A stretch of 64,000 nt of DNA from Streptomyces sp. NBC_00690 (GCF_036226685.1 NZ_CP109009.1:6041501-6105500); one strand, 5' to 3'. Numbered from the stretch's first letter, positions 1 to 9,442 are shown. Numbers and translations are program-made. The notes: a model not told the origin generated them from the sequence alone.

Positions 1-539
1 CAACTCCGCATGGCTGCCAGTGCTGCTGCCTCCGGATCCCGATTCTCCTGTGCAGCACTCACTACGCTTCGAAGCAGTTGGCCCACAGTGGTAAACATGA
101 TTTCGGACGAGCCTGCCGGATCGAAGCCAGCGCGAGTAATTCTGAGAACCCCAGCGGCAAGCGCTCCGGCCGATTCGTCCATCAGACCGTCAAGTGCGGC
201 GTCAGCAAAATCTCGTGGGAGTCCGGCAACCAGAGGCTGACCAAGTTCGCTGCGGCAGCTCGGAGGGGTTTGGATCTCCAGCAGATTTCCTCCACATGGA
301 ACTTCGAATGCGGTGACCAACTCCTGAGGTCTCACAATGGGAGTGAAAAACCCGCCCAAGAGCGCTCTGGCTGTCATGCCTCCGAAGTTTCTACGCACTT
401 CTACCGTCATATGAACGGTGTGTTCTGCGTAGAATGAGGATGGTGAAAGGTGGAGATGCTTTTCTGTAGCGGTATAGAAACCGGACGGCTCGTCCCTGCG
501 CATGGCGATTGCGCGGGCGCCTTCGATGTGGACTGTCAT
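1..539 (-). CDS. Candidate immunity protein of the RHS toxin (partial, runs off left edge)
   Basis: An open frame of 179 codons begins with ATG at 539-537 and is still open at the left edge, so its 3' end lies outside the window. The start codon shares one base with the TAA stop of the RHS gene (TAATG), implying translational coupling. In polymorphic-toxin loci the gene directly behind the toxin tip usually encodes the cognate immunity protein; that position is the only basis for the functional call. I recognise no family. The visible part begins MTVHIEGARAIAMRRD and shows no signal peptide or membrane segment. Base composition is far below the neighbours: 26 of 60 bases are G or C at 421-480 and 32 of 60 at 301-360, against 42 of 60 at 3601-3660 inside the RHS gene. 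This fits acquisition together with the toxin tip. Confidence 0.7.
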   Translation of the reverse strand, partial: MTVHIEGARAIAMRRDEPSGFYTATEKHLHLSPSSFYAEHTVHMTVEVRRNFGGMTARALLGGFFTPIVRPQELVTAFEVPCGGNLLEIQTPPSCRSELGQPLVAGLPRDFADAALDGLMDESAGALAAGVLRITRAGFDPAGSSEIMFTTVGQLLRSVVSAAQENRDPEAAALAAMRS

Positions 540-3500
540 TAATCCATCCCCCAAGCTTTGCGCCACGCTTTGTTGAACCAACCTGGATATTGGGCGATCA
601 CGTCAGGGCTATAGTTCTTGAGGTGAGGATGTGTCTTCAGGGCGATTTCGTGTGCTTCTTCGTAAGGCATCCCCTCGTCCATCAACTTGGCTTCGGTCAG
701 TTCATGTCGCATGAAGTAAATCTGGCCCTCCGAAAGTGGTAGCCCTGCCTCCATGCGCGCGCGAATGTTTTCGATCATGGCGTCATTGACCTCCCACGGG
801 TCCACGCGCGTCCCGAGATGCTCGGCGACGCGTGCTAGGTCCTCTGTGGAGTAGTGCTCTCCGGACGGGACCTTGTCCTCAGGCGCCTTGTCCGGCGGGT
901 AATCGTTCGGGGCGAGCCCCAAGTAGTCACTCTGTGCCTTGGGGTTGCCGACGTAGGAAACGGGATTGGGGTTCGGCGCCAGCCCGAGGGGATCTACCGA
1001 AAGATATCGTGCGGTCCCGGGGTCGTAGTGGCGTAAATAGTTGTAGTGAAGGCCGGTTTCGGGATCATAATACTGACCGGGGAAACGCAGAGGCGTGTAT
1101 CCGGATGCATCGGTGTTCCAAGCCGTGATGCCCCACAGGGTAGTGCGACTCCGCCAAGCGATGTCGCCTGTCTCAGTGATGAGTTCGGTGGGAGTGCCGA
1201 TGATGTCGGTGGCGATGGCGAAGAAGCGTTCGTCGACTGTCGCATGGGGAACCGCTTCTGAGTGGATGCGTTCGGTCTGAGCCAGTGGCCGGCGTCCGTG
1301 ATGATCCCAAGTGAGGGTTATCGAGTTCGGAAGTTCTCGGGACGAGCTGGTCTGTTCGCATAGGGTGGTGCCGTCCCAGGTGAAGCGAGTCTCCTCCACA
1401 ACGGTCTCGCCGTCGTCGGCGAGTCGTTGCTTGGCGGTGCGACGACCGAGAGGGTCGTAGCGGTACCGCCATCGGACGCCATCCGGTGTGGTGATTCCGG
1501 TGAGAAGGTCTTCGGCATTCCATGAGTAGTGCCAAATATCGGGTTTGCGGGAAATCCGAGTTCTCTGGCGAACGATGACTCGTCCGAGGGCGTCGTGTCG
1601 ATAGCGAATGCTTCCAGCACGGGAAATGTTCGTGCCTTCGTAGACACGTGTACCTGCTGCCTCATGGCCCGGATGGACGGTGGGCCAAGACGCATGGGTT
1701 TGGTTCCCGGCCGAATCGTAGGTGTACGTCTCGGTCCACCCCGCTGCGGTGACCGTCGTAACCCTGTTTGCGGTATCCAGCTCGAAACTGGATGCGCCGC
1801 GCAAAGCGTCGTCCAGTGTCGTTAGCTGACCGTCGGCGCGGTAGGTGTAGGCGCGGTGATTCACGACCCTGGCGTCAGCCGTGAAATGTTCGGCGGACAG
1901 GCGACCTGCTGCATCCCAAGTCGATAGAAAGGCGAGTGTTTCACCGTATGTGCGTTTGCGCTCGTGACCTGCGGCATCGCGGGTAAACGCGACGTGATGT
2001 TTGCCGCTGGTGAGGCGGGCGAGATGGCCCGCGGCATCGTAGCTGTAGCTGGTGACCCGGCCGGTCGGCGTGGTGCGGCGAGTGCGCCGGCCGAGCGTGT
2101 CATACGCATAGGTGGTGGCGTCGCCGTCTGACACTTCCGTTTTGACCCGTCCGCGTCGGTCGTATTGGTAGGTCAGCTCACAGTTTGAGCCTGCTGCCCG
2201 GATCAACCGTCCCGCGCGGTCGTAGGTGTAGTGGGTGACCTCGCCCAATACGTCCTTGCAGACCACTCGGCCGACTTGGTCCCGCTCGTAGGTGATCACC
2301 TGACCGAGTGCATTCGTCAGGGAGCGGAGCCGTCCGGCCGGGTCGAGCGAATAGGTGAGTGTGCGGCCGTCGAAGTCGGTCTCGGACGTCAGAAAGCCGC
2401 CGCGATCGTAGGTATAGGACCACGTCATGCCCTGAGGGTTGATCACCTCAGTGAGTCGGAGCTCGTTGTCATGCCGAAACTCATACCGCGCTCCATCGGG
2501 GTCGGTTCGAGCCGACAGGAGATCGAAGTGCGTGTACTCAAACTGAGTGGTCCGACCTGCTGCATCAGTGTGGCTGGTGCAGTTGCCCTCGCCGTCGTAA
2601 GCCCAAGCCTCGCTGGCACCATCTGGCCCGGTCCGTTGTGTCAACCCACCATCAGAACCCCATGCGAGGCGTGTGATCGCACCCAAGGGGTCCGTGATGC
2701 GAATAGGGCGCCCGAAGCCGTCACGGTCGATGCAGATGGTCCCGCCAGCAGGGTCGGCCGTTCTTGACGGGAGACCCGCGCCATTGCAGAGCACGTGGGC
2801 GACTCCACCCTGTGCGTCGGTGACCGAAGTGGGGCGCCCTTGGGCGTCATAGGTCCAGCGCGTGCTGGAACCGCACTGATCGGTGGCCACGACCAGATTG
2901 CCGTTCTCGTCGTACTCCTGGCGTTTGCTGGTTCCGTCTCTGCCGAAGAGATTTGTCGGTAGGCCGGAGGAGTTGTACTCCGTACGCGCTTCACTCGTGT
3001 CGGCGAGGGTGACGGTGGTGAGTCTGTCCTGTTGGTCGTAGGTGTAGGTGGTGGTGTGGCCTAGGGGGTTGGTGTGGGTGAGTTGGTTGCCTCTGGCGTC
3101 GTAGGTGTAGCGGGTGGTGTGGCCGTGGGGGTTGGTGGTGGCGAGGGTGCGGGAGTTGTGGTCGATGAGGTGGTGGGTGGTGTGGCCTTGGGCGGTGGTG
3201 AGGGTGGTGGTGCGGTGGCCGGTTGTGGGGTCGGGGGTGCTGTAGGTGAGGGTGAGTTGGTAGTGGCCGGCTTCGCCGATGACGCGGTGCCGGTTGTCGT
3301 AGACGTAGTCGTAGCGGCTGTTGTTGGAGTCGATCCAGGCGGTGACGTGGTGGTGTTCGTCGTACTCGAAGGTGAGGGTGGCGCCGGAGGGTTTGGTGAC
3401 GGTGGTGAGGTCGCCGTCGGTGTAGCCGTAGGTCCTGATCGGGTGGCTGGTGTCGCCTTCCGCAAGGGTGAGTGCGGTGATCCGGCCGTTGTCTCCGTCG

Positions 3501-5245
3501 GTGGCGAGGGTGAGGTGGTAACCGCCGGAGTGGACCAGGGCCAACGGGGTACCGGTGTCGGTGCGGTCGATGGTGATGGTGTTGTGGTTGCGGTCGGTGA
3601 TCTGGGTCAGCCAGATGTCACCGTCCGTACCGGGCTCGGCGCCGGGAGCGGCGGTGAAGTGGCGGACCAGCCCGGTGTCGGGGTCGGTGATCGTGTAGTC
3701 ACCGGACTCCCACCGCACGAGCCGCGCACGGGACCTGCCGGTCTCCGGCGCGGTGGGCAGCCCGGGAACGGGGTGGGGATAGGTGAGGAGCAGCCCGTCG
3801 GCGGTGATGTGGATGACACCGATCGGGTCGATCTCCAGCCGTTCATCGACAGTGGACGACCATGAGGGGCCGAAGAAGCGACCGGAACGGTAGCCGGATT
3901 CCACCCGGCGGGTGAAGACCAACGGCAAGGTGCCCGGCAACACCACATCCGTCTGCGGCAAGAACATACGCCCTGAAGCCAGATCGACGGGGTCCGTGTT
4001 CTGCGTGGTGCGCTCACCATCGGGCCGATTGTGCGTCCCCGCGGGGGCATCATCGACAGCCTTGCGCGCCCGTGACGCATCCGCCGCCAGATCAGCAGCT
4101 TCCTTCGCGATCCGCGCACCCTTGACCGCAGCCCCACCACCACCCGTCGCCGCAGTCAGCAACAGATCCGGCACCAACCGACCAAGACCCTCAGCCGGGT
4201 CCTTCATAAACCCGGTCACCATCTGCTTACCCGCACCCCACGGGTCATTCGCCACCTGCACCAACCCAGCAGCCGTACTACTGAGCGCCAACGCATACTC
4301 AGCCGGATGCGTCAGATTGTACGGATCCAACGGATTCACACTACGCACAAAGTTGACCAGCCCCGCCGTCCCCTTGACGATCCCACCAACAAAATGGGAC
4401 TGCATCACCTCAAGCTCATCCAGCCCACTCTTCGCCTGCTCGGCGTAGGAGGGTTTCGGCGGAGCCGCATCCCGCGCCGCACGCACCGAAGCACGCGCCG
4501 TCTCCGCAGCAGAATTCCGCTGCCGACGCGCCTCCGCCAGAATCTCCTGCGCCTCCTTCATCAACGCCACACCCGGATCAACAAACTTCCCCGGCTTCGC
4601 CGGCAACGACGACACATCCTGCTTCTCCGCAGGCTGCGCGTTGTACTTATCGACGGCCTGGTTATACGTCTCCGCCTTAGCCTTAAACGCATCCGCAGCA
4701 TCCGCAGACGCCTTCGTACCCGCCTTCCACTTCTCCACCGCCGACTGCGCCTGGTCTTGGGCCCATTCGACGGTTGAGGCGAACGTGTCCAGGGCGTCCG
4801 ACGCCTTGCCATAGGCGTCCGCACCCTTGAACCACTTCGGGGGCTCGATCGCCACCGTCTCCCGAAACGCGTCCGCCCCCTCGCCCTTCACCGCGGACGA
4901 GTCCAAGCCCTTCAAACCCTCACCCACCGCAGTGAACGACTTCTGAAAGTCCTTCAGATGGGACGCCGTGGACCGCAACTTCGACGCAGACCCATAAATC
5001 AGCTTCGACTTGTCCTCGGTCTGACCCAAATCAAGCTCATCGACCTCAGCACCCATCCGATTCGCCAACGACCGAGACTGCTCACGCACCCAATCCGCGC
5101 CCGAGTCCCAACCGACATCCTGCAACCGGTCAGCGGTCCAATCCCCCGCCGCCTCAACCCCATCCCCAGCCCACTCCGCAGCATCCTCAACCGCGTCCTC
5201 CACCACATCCGGCGTGATGTCACTGACAAAATCACCAAAACCCAC
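539..5245 (-). CDS. RHS/YD-repeat polymorphic toxin with variable C-terminal tip
   Basis: The product is 1568 residues. The GTG start at 5245 follows GGGGGAG at six bases. The first 250 or so residues are helical and WXG/LXG-like (PPKWFKG near residue 130), with no signal peptide, which suggests type VII-type export (inference). A DUF6531-like domain starts near residue 414 (DPVDLASG), YD repeats run from about 600 to 1370, and the RHS core ends in the DPLGL motif at 1418. The last 145 or so residues are the tip, presumed to be the released toxin. It carries HELTE at 1514-1518 followed by a conserved-looking GMPYEEAHEIAL segment, which could be a metal-binding site, but I cannot assign a toxin family with confidence. 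G+C falls in the tip (31 of 60 at 541-600). The downstream ORF overlaps by one base and is the probable immunity gene; a SUKH gene lies upstream on the same strand. Confidence 0.9.
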   Translation of the reverse strand: MGFGDFVSDITPDVVEDAVEDAAEWAGDGVEAAGDWTADRLQDVGWDSGADWVREQSRSLANRMGAEVDELDLGQTEDKSKLIYGSASKLRSTASHLKDFQKSFTAVGEGLKGLDSSAVKGEGADAFRETVAIEPPKWFKGADAYGKASDALDTFASTVEWAQDQAQSAVEKWKAGTKASADAADAFKAKAETYNQAVDKYNAQPAEKQDVSSLPAKPGKFVDPGVALMKEAQEILAEARRQRNSAAETARASVRAARDAAPPKPSYAEQAKSGLDELEVMQSHFVGGIVKGTAGLVNFVRSVNPLDPYNLTHPAEYALALSSTAAGLVQVANDPWGAGKQMVTGFMKDPAEGLGRLVPDLLLTAATGGGGAAVKGARIAKEAADLAADASRARKAVDDAPAGTHNRPDGERTTQNTDPVDLASGRMFLPQTDVVLPGTLPLVFTRRVESGYRSGRFFGPSWSSTVDERLEIDPIGVIHITADGLLLTYPHPVPGLPTAPETGRSRARLVRWESGDYTITDPDTGLVRHFTAAPGAEPGTDGDIWLTQITDRNHNTITIDRTDTGTPLALVHSGGYHLTLATDGDNGRITALTLAEGDTSHPIRTYGYTDGDLTTVTKPSGATLTFEYDEHHHVTAWIDSNNSRYDYVYDNRHRVIGEAGHYQLTLTYSTPDPTTGHRTTTLTTAQGHTTHHLIDHNSRTLATTNPHGHTTRYTYDARGNQLTHTNPLGHTTTYTYDQQDRLTTVTLADTSEARTEYNSSGLPTNLFGRDGTSKRQEYDENGNLVVATDQCGSSTRWTYDAQGRPTSVTDAQGGVAHVLCNGAGLPSRTADPAGGTICIDRDGFGRPIRITDPLGAITRLAWGSDGGLTQRTGPDGASEAWAYDGEGNCTSHTDAAGRTTQFEYTHFDLLSARTDPDGARYEFRHDNELRLTEVINPQGMTWSYTYDRGGFLTSETDFDGRTLTYSLDPAGRLRSLTNALGQVITYERDQVGRVVCKDVLGEVTHYTYDRAGRLIRAAGSNCELTYQYDRRGRVKTEVSDGDATTYAYDTLGRRTRRTTPTGRVTSYSYDAAGHLARLTSGKHHVAFTRDAAGHERKRTYGETLAFLSTWDAAGRLSAEHFTADARVVNHRAYTYRADGQLTTLDDALRGASSFELDTANRVTTVTAAGWTETYTYDSAGNQTHASWPTVHPGHEAAGTRVYEGTNISRAGSIRYRHDALGRVIVRQRTRISRKPDIWHYSWNAEDLLTGITTPDGVRWRYRYDPLGRRTAKQRLADDGETVVEETRFTWDGTTLCEQTSSSRELPNSITLTWDHHGRRPLAQTERIHSEAVPHATVDERFFAIATDIIGTPTELITETGDIAWRSRTTLWGITAWNTDASGYTPLRFPGQYYDPETGLHYNYLRHYDPGTARYLSVDPLGLAPNPNPVSYVGNPKAQSDYLGLAPNDYPPDKAPEDKVPSGEHYSTEDLARVAEHLGTRVDPWEVNDAMIENIRARMEAGLPLSEGQIYFMRHELTEAKLMDEGMPYEEAHEIALKTHPHLKNYSPDVIAQYPGWFNKAWRKAWGMD

Positions 5246-5473
5246 CGTCAGCTCCCCCGATTCCCTTGATCATCAGGGCACGGCCCCAGCCTCGGAGCGT
5301 GCGCCTGCAGCACGGTAGTCACAGTAGGGAGGCGTGGCCAGCAGTTGATGTGCGATTGAGGGAGGTCGGGACGTCGTGTTCGGCAGTTGCCTGCGCTCGC
5401 TCCCCAAGTTCGGTTGACGGGGAAGCAGGACAGGCGCCGACCAGGCTCATTCCGGCACCCCGCGCGCTCCGAT

Positions 5474-6214
5474 TCAGCTCCCCAACCAATCCAGAAGATC
5501 GTCCGTCACCCAAGTGCCGCTCGTGGTCGGGTCGGGGTCGAGGGCTCCGAGGTCCAGTTGGTACACCGAGGTCCGGTCCTTGCCGTGGTGGCGCATGAAG
5601 AAGCCCGAGCCGCCGCTGTCGTCGCCGATGAGCACCCAGTGCGGGGCGTACTCGCGCACCTCGTATGTGGTGTTGCGCTCCGCGATCGTGTCCGGGCCGT
5701 AGATGTGGACCCCGTTGGGGAGCAGCACCCCCGGTGTCGTCCGCCAGAGCCTGGCCACCGTCGGGTTGGGGCCGTCGCGCAGACCGTTCGCCAGGGCCGT
5801 CCGGACGGTGAGGAAGCCGGCGAAGGTGTCGGCGATCTCGTCCTCCTCACCCGTGAGGTGGTCCCGGCGCACCACCGCGTACTCGTGCTTCGTCGGCCGG
5901 TCGAGGGCGAAGGCGTAGCTGTCTCCGCCGTCCGGTTCGTCGTAGAAGTAGAGGCGGTCGCCCCGGAGTCTGCCGGGGGCGGTGAGGGAGTCGTGGCTGT
6001 CAGCGTGGTCGGCGGGCGGGATCGTTGCGATCTCCGAGCCGTGGAGGGTGCCCGTCCCATAGGTGGAGAGCCACCAGCGGTAGGACCCGGGCAGTGTGCC
6101 CACGATGGTCTCCGCCGCGCGGAGCGCGGGCTCCGGGACGCCTCGGGTCGGCATGGCCCTGATGGCGGGTGATCCTTCGATCAACTGGCGCAGCAGGGTG
6201 AGATCGGGCTCCAT
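5474..6214 (-). CDS. SMI1/KNR4 (SUKH) family protein, apparently two SUKH units
   Basis: The protein is 246 residues from the ATG at 6214; an in-frame ATG at 6247 would add 11 residues. Residues about 35-65 carry the SUKH hallmark of a leading LPGSYRWWLSTYG segment followed by a small acidic and aromatic beta core. A second unit appears from about residue 160, with PNGVHIYGPD, a WVLIGDDSGGSGFF strand pair and a closing acidic VTDDLLDWL. SUKH proteins are a major immunity superfamily against polymorphic nuclease and related toxins, and this gene sits 229 bases upstream of the RHS gene on the same strand. It may be an orphan immunity protein against earlier tips or rival strains (inference). 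There is no clear Shine-Dalgarno sequence. A CAGACT hexamer lies six bases before the ATG on the coding strand, so the mRNA may be leaderless. Confidence 0.8.
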   Translation of the reverse strand: MEPDLTLLRQLIEGSPAIRAMPTRGVPEPALRAAETIVGTLPGSYRWWLSTYGTGTLHGSEIATIPPADHADSHDSLTAPGRLRGDRLYFYDEPDGGDSYAFALDRPTKHEYAVVRRDHLTGEEDEIADTFAGFLTVRTALANGLRDGPNPTVARLWRTTPGVLLPNGVHIYGPDTIAERNTTYEVREYAPHWVLIGDDSGGSGFFMRHHGKDRTSVYQLDLGALDPDPTTSGTWVTDDLLDWLGS

Positions 6215-6495
6215 GGGATGAGTCTGCCAGCCGGTTTGCTGATCCACGGTGGGGCTGTCAAGTCGGTGCTCCCCGCCAGGGCCGTGGTCCGCTTCGCGTC
6301 AACCTGTGTGGTGTACGTGGAGTGTGGGGCGTTCGGGAAGTGCTGGCCAGGGGCGAACCGTCGGCATTCGGCATCAACCCAAGGTGACTGCTCCGCGGTA
6401 GGCACCCTTGACCCCTGTGCAGGCGCGGTTCTACGGTCCACCCCGCGATCCCACAAGCCTTGATTTGTCATGCCCATGCCTTTTCTGGAGGTTCT

Positions 6496-7839
6496 GTGAA
6501 GCTCCGATCCCTCGTCGTCCCGTTCCTCGCGGCAGTCGGGATGCTCGTGCCCCTGGCGGTCCCGGCCGCCGCTCAGACGGCGACCTCCTCCCCAACGGTC
6601 CGGAACGCCGCCTCCCCCGCGGACCGTGCGGTGCTCAGCGAGTCCTTGCGCCTGCGCGGCGAACTCGGCTTCGGGACGCACACCGGCCCGGTGCGTTCCC
6701 TCGTCGAGCAACGGTCCGGCACCGCGGACGGGCTGCGCCCGCTCGTCAACGCCTGGGGGTTCATCGGCACCGCCGACGAGGCGGCCGAGATGAAGCGTAG
6801 GGATGCACTGGTCGACGCGGTCGCGCCCACCGTCCGTACCTACGCCCAACGCAAGGAGTTCGCCGGGCACTTCCTCGACAACCGCAACGGCGGGCGTCTC
6901 GTGGTCCAGTTCGCCGGAGCCCTGCCCGGCCAGCAGACCAGGGACCAACTGCTCGATCGGGCCGGGGCCGCGGGCAGTGCCAGGTCCGCTGTGGAGTTCC
7001 GCGTCGTCAAGCACTCGTCCGCCCAGCTCACACGGGCGATGAAGGCCCTGTGGGGATCGGTGCGTACGACGCGGGGCGCTTCCCCGGTGGTGGCCATCGC
7101 CGAGGACGTCATCGCCAACAGGCTCAAGGTGACCGTCAGCCCCGGCACGACGATCCGCCCCCTGCGCGCCACCCTGGCAGGGCTCGGCGTGTCCGCGCAG
7201 TTCAGTGAGGGCGAAGGCATCGAGGAGGCGTGCACCTCCCGCAACGTCTGTGACTCGCCGCGCCGCGGTGGCGTGGGCGTGAGCTTCGCCGGAGTGTTGT
7301 GCTCCATCGGCTGGGTGGTGAATCGGGCCGGGGTACGCGGAGCCGTGACCGCGGGACACTGCGGCTGGGGCACCAACTCGGGCACGGTCAGTTCGGGTGC
7401 GGGCGCCTATGGCTCGCTCACCAACATCAATGCGCTCGCCGCCGGCACTCACGCCGATATGCGATACATCTCCATCCCGAGCGGCGGCCAGCCCTGGCTG
7501 TACGAGAGCGCAGCGGTCAAGGCGCGGGTGGTGACCGGTTCGGCGCTCGGCACCATCGGGGCGAGCGCCTGTCTCTTCGGACGCAACTCCGAGAGCGCCC
7601 GCTGTGGCACGATCTCCTCCCTCAACGCCAGCCACACCAGCAGCACTTGCAGCTGTGTGGTCTACGGGCAGTCGGCGGCCTCGTACGCCAGCGCGGGTGG
7701 TGACAGCGGTGGTGCGATCGCCAGCGGTACCACCGGTTCGACCGCTCGCGGGGTGCACTCCGGCTCCTTCGGCGGCGCCAAGCACTACAGCTGGATCGGG
7801 TACACCTCCACGTACAACATGGGAAGTCTGGCCACCTGA
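6496..7839 (+). CDS. Secreted chymotrypsin-like serine protease (peptidase S1) with N-terminal prodomain
   Basis: The chosen start is GTG at 6496, four bases after GGAGG at 6487-6491; the frame is open further upstream but without a ribosome site. The 447-residue preproprotein has a Sec signal peptide (KLR, then a hydrophobic stretch ending near PAAAQ at about residue 27), a long prodomain of about 230 residues and a C-terminal protease domain. The triad is visible as TAGHC (His288), HADMRY (Asp321) and GGDSGG (Ser404). Several cysteines (NVC, VLC, HCGW, SACLF, ARC, TCSC) suggest disulfides as in streptogrisins and alpha-lytic proteases. It would be exported, mature by removing the prodomain, and degrade extracellular protein. 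It is monocistronic and followed at once by a strong hairpin. Confidence 0.92.
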   Translation: MKLRSLVVPFLAAVGMLVPLAVPAAAQTATSSPTVRNAASPADRAVLSESLRLRGELGFGTHTGPVRSLVEQRSGTADGLRPLVNAWGFIGTADEAAEMKRRDALVDAVAPTVRTYAQRKEFAGHFLDNRNGGRLVVQFAGALPGQQTRDQLLDRAGAAGSARSAVEFRVVKHSSAQLTRAMKALWGSVRTTRGASPVVAIAEDVIANRLKVTVSPGTTIRPLRATLAGLGVSAQFSEGEGIEEACTSRNVCDSPRRGGVGVSFAGVLCSIGWVVNRAGVRGAVTAGHCGWGTNSGTVSSGAGAYGSLTNINALAAGTHADMRYISIPSGGQPWLYESAAVKARVVTGSALGTIGASACLFGRNSESARCGTISSLNASHTSSTCSCVVYGQSAASYASAGGDSGGAIASGTTGSTARGVHSGSFGGAKHYSWIGYTSTYNMGSLAT

Positions 7840-7842
7840 CCA

Positions 7843-7870
7843 GCGGGCGGAGCACGGTCGTGCCGCCCGC
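7843..7870. terminator. Hairpin after the S1 protease gene
   Basis: GCGGGCGG at 7843-7850 pairs with CCGCCCGC ending at 7870, and the stem continues inward through a GCAC/GTGC pair after a small bulge. It begins four bases after the TGA. There is no U tract, as is usual for Streptomyces terminators. Confidence 0.65.
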
Positions 7871-8005
7871 CACGGAGGTGGGCGGCATGACCGCTGGCCG
7901 ATGACGCAGCGGGTGAAGGGCGTGGCCATCCTTGAACCGCCCACGCAGGCTCCCTGACCGATGGGCGGCAGGCTGCTGTCCGGGTTGCTCATTGGCCGCG
8001 TGGTC

Positions 8006-9265
8006 TCACTCCCGGGGGACTTCTATGTCTGCCTCACGCGCCGATCGGATGGGCTGTTCGGGGGCTGCCGCATGAGTCCTGTCACGACGACCAAGGAGGC
8101 AGCTGGCCGCAGCGATAGCCGCTGCGGATGCGGAGACGAGTAGCAGGACTCGATGGTCCACGAGGGCAAGTAGGCCCGCTCCGGTAGCCAGGGCGAGGGC
8201 ATTGGGGGCGAAGAGGAGGGTGTTTGCGGTGGCCGCAACTCTGCCCAGGAGTTCGCTTGGCGTCTCGCGTTGGACGGCCGTCATGGCCGCGATCAGCACG
8301 CAGGGCAGTCCCGCGCCGATCACCGCGCTGGCAAGCAGAACCACTGACACCGAGGGGATGGTACGCAGGGCGACACCCACTGCGAACAGCATGATTCCGG
8401 CTGCGGCGAAGACTCGTTCGGACATCCGCCGCAACAGAGCACCGGCGAACAACCCGATGACTACGGAACCGATGCCCTGCACGGCGTAGAGCACCCCCGC
8501 AAAGGCGGGCGGACGGTCAAGACCTGCATCGACCACGGCATAGATCGACGCCCCGTTCAACCCGGCCACGCCCATCGTCACGGCCCCGGCCCACAGCAAC
8601 CGTCGTAGAACCGGGTGATGCCGCAGATACCGGATGCCCTCGGCGACTTGGGCGCTCCATCGTTGGGTTTCTATCCGGCGGGGTGCGGGTTCCGAAACCC
8701 GTATGAGGGTGAAGGCCATGGCAGCGAGCAGGAAGGTGGTCGCGTCCAGCAGGGCCACTGCGGTGCCACCGAACTGGACGAACAGCAATGCGCCCAGAAG
8801 CGGGGCTACAAGTTTCATGCCCTCGTTGGCCGTCATCCGTAGACCGTTGAAGTCGCCGCGCAGTGTCTCCGGCACAACGGTCGCCACCAGTGCGGCCTCC
8901 GCCGCATCCAGCAGCACCGAACTGCTTCCGTACACGATCAGTACGGCGAACAAGATCCAGATTTCGTCGCTGGAACGAACGGCGAGAAGCGGCAGCAGCA
9001 CCATGGCCATGCCGAGGTTGGTCCAGATCAGCAACGGCCGTCGGCGTACGCGGTCGGCCAGTGTGCCGATGAGCGGGCCGAGCAGAGTGGGAGCCCATAC
9101 ACAGAAGGTGGTCAGGGCAGCCAGACTGTCCGACCCGGTGAGCGACTTGGTCCACACACCAGCTGCGAGGGCCATGGCGGAGCTTCCGAAGCCCGAGACC
9201 ACGACACCACTCAGGTAGAACACCACATTGCGGTCGCGTAAGACCCGTCCTCCGACCCAACCCAT
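8006..9265 (-). CDS. MFS transporter, probable drug or small-molecule exporter
   Basis: The protein is 419 residues and very hydrophobic, with about 12 predicted membrane segments. The N-terminal half carries the MFS motif A-like loop between segments 2 and 3 (GTLADRVRRRPLL, residues about 66-78), and a cytoplasmic loop near residues 190-215 separates the halves. A GAAAGGG sequence on the coding strand lies about six bases before the ATG at 9265. The family (enterobactin-exporter or macrolide-efflux-like MFS proteins) exports small molecules using the proton gradient; the substrate cannot be told from sequence. No regulator is adjacent. The C-terminal 25 residues are hydrophilic. Confidence 0.85.
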   Translation of the reverse strand: MGWVGGRVLRDRNVVFYLSGVVVSGFGSSAMALAAGVWTKSLTGSDSLAALTTFCVWAPTLLGPLIGTLADRVRRRPLLIWTNLGMAMVLLPLLAVRSSDEIWILFAVLIVYGSSSVLLDAAEAALVATVVPETLRGDFNGLRMTANEGMKLVAPLLGALLFVQFGGTAVALLDATTFLLAAMAFTLIRVSEPAPRRIETQRWSAQVAEGIRYLRHHPVLRRLLWAGAVTMGVAGLNGASIYAVVDAGLDRPPAFAGVLYAVQGIGSVVIGLFAGALLRRMSERVFAAAGIMLFAVGVALRTIPSVSVVLLASAVIGAGLPCVLIAAMTAVQRETPSELLGRVAATANTLLFAPNALALATGAGLLALVDHRVLLLVSASAAAIAAASCLLGRRDRTHAAAPEQPIRSAREADIEVPRE

Positions 9266-9442
9266 CCGCTGCCCTTTCCGCCGTCATGAAGACCCAGGCG
9301 GCCCCCGCCCGGTACACGGAAAGCATTGTGCCGGCAGCGCCAGAACTGGGGCAGGCCCCGCAATGAGATCAGTCGCCCGGTCCGCCTGCGGCTTACCCAG
9401 TCCCACCCGGGGGACGTGTTGTCGATGACGGAAGGCGTACGC

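Noticed and set aside
3074..3865. A Gly/Val-rich plus-strand frame inside the RHS gene
   Set aside because: It is the complement of His/Thr-rich YD repeats and has repetitive, non-protein-like composition.
1..6214. Mobile element or phage origin for the toxin locus
   Set aside because: No integrase, transposase, terminal repeats or tRNA site were visible within the window; low G+C in the tip alone supports only module exchange.
6181..7992. A 603-codon minus-strand frame over the S1 protease
   Set aside because: No domain, no start signal, and it overlaps a gene with signal peptide and full catalytic triad.
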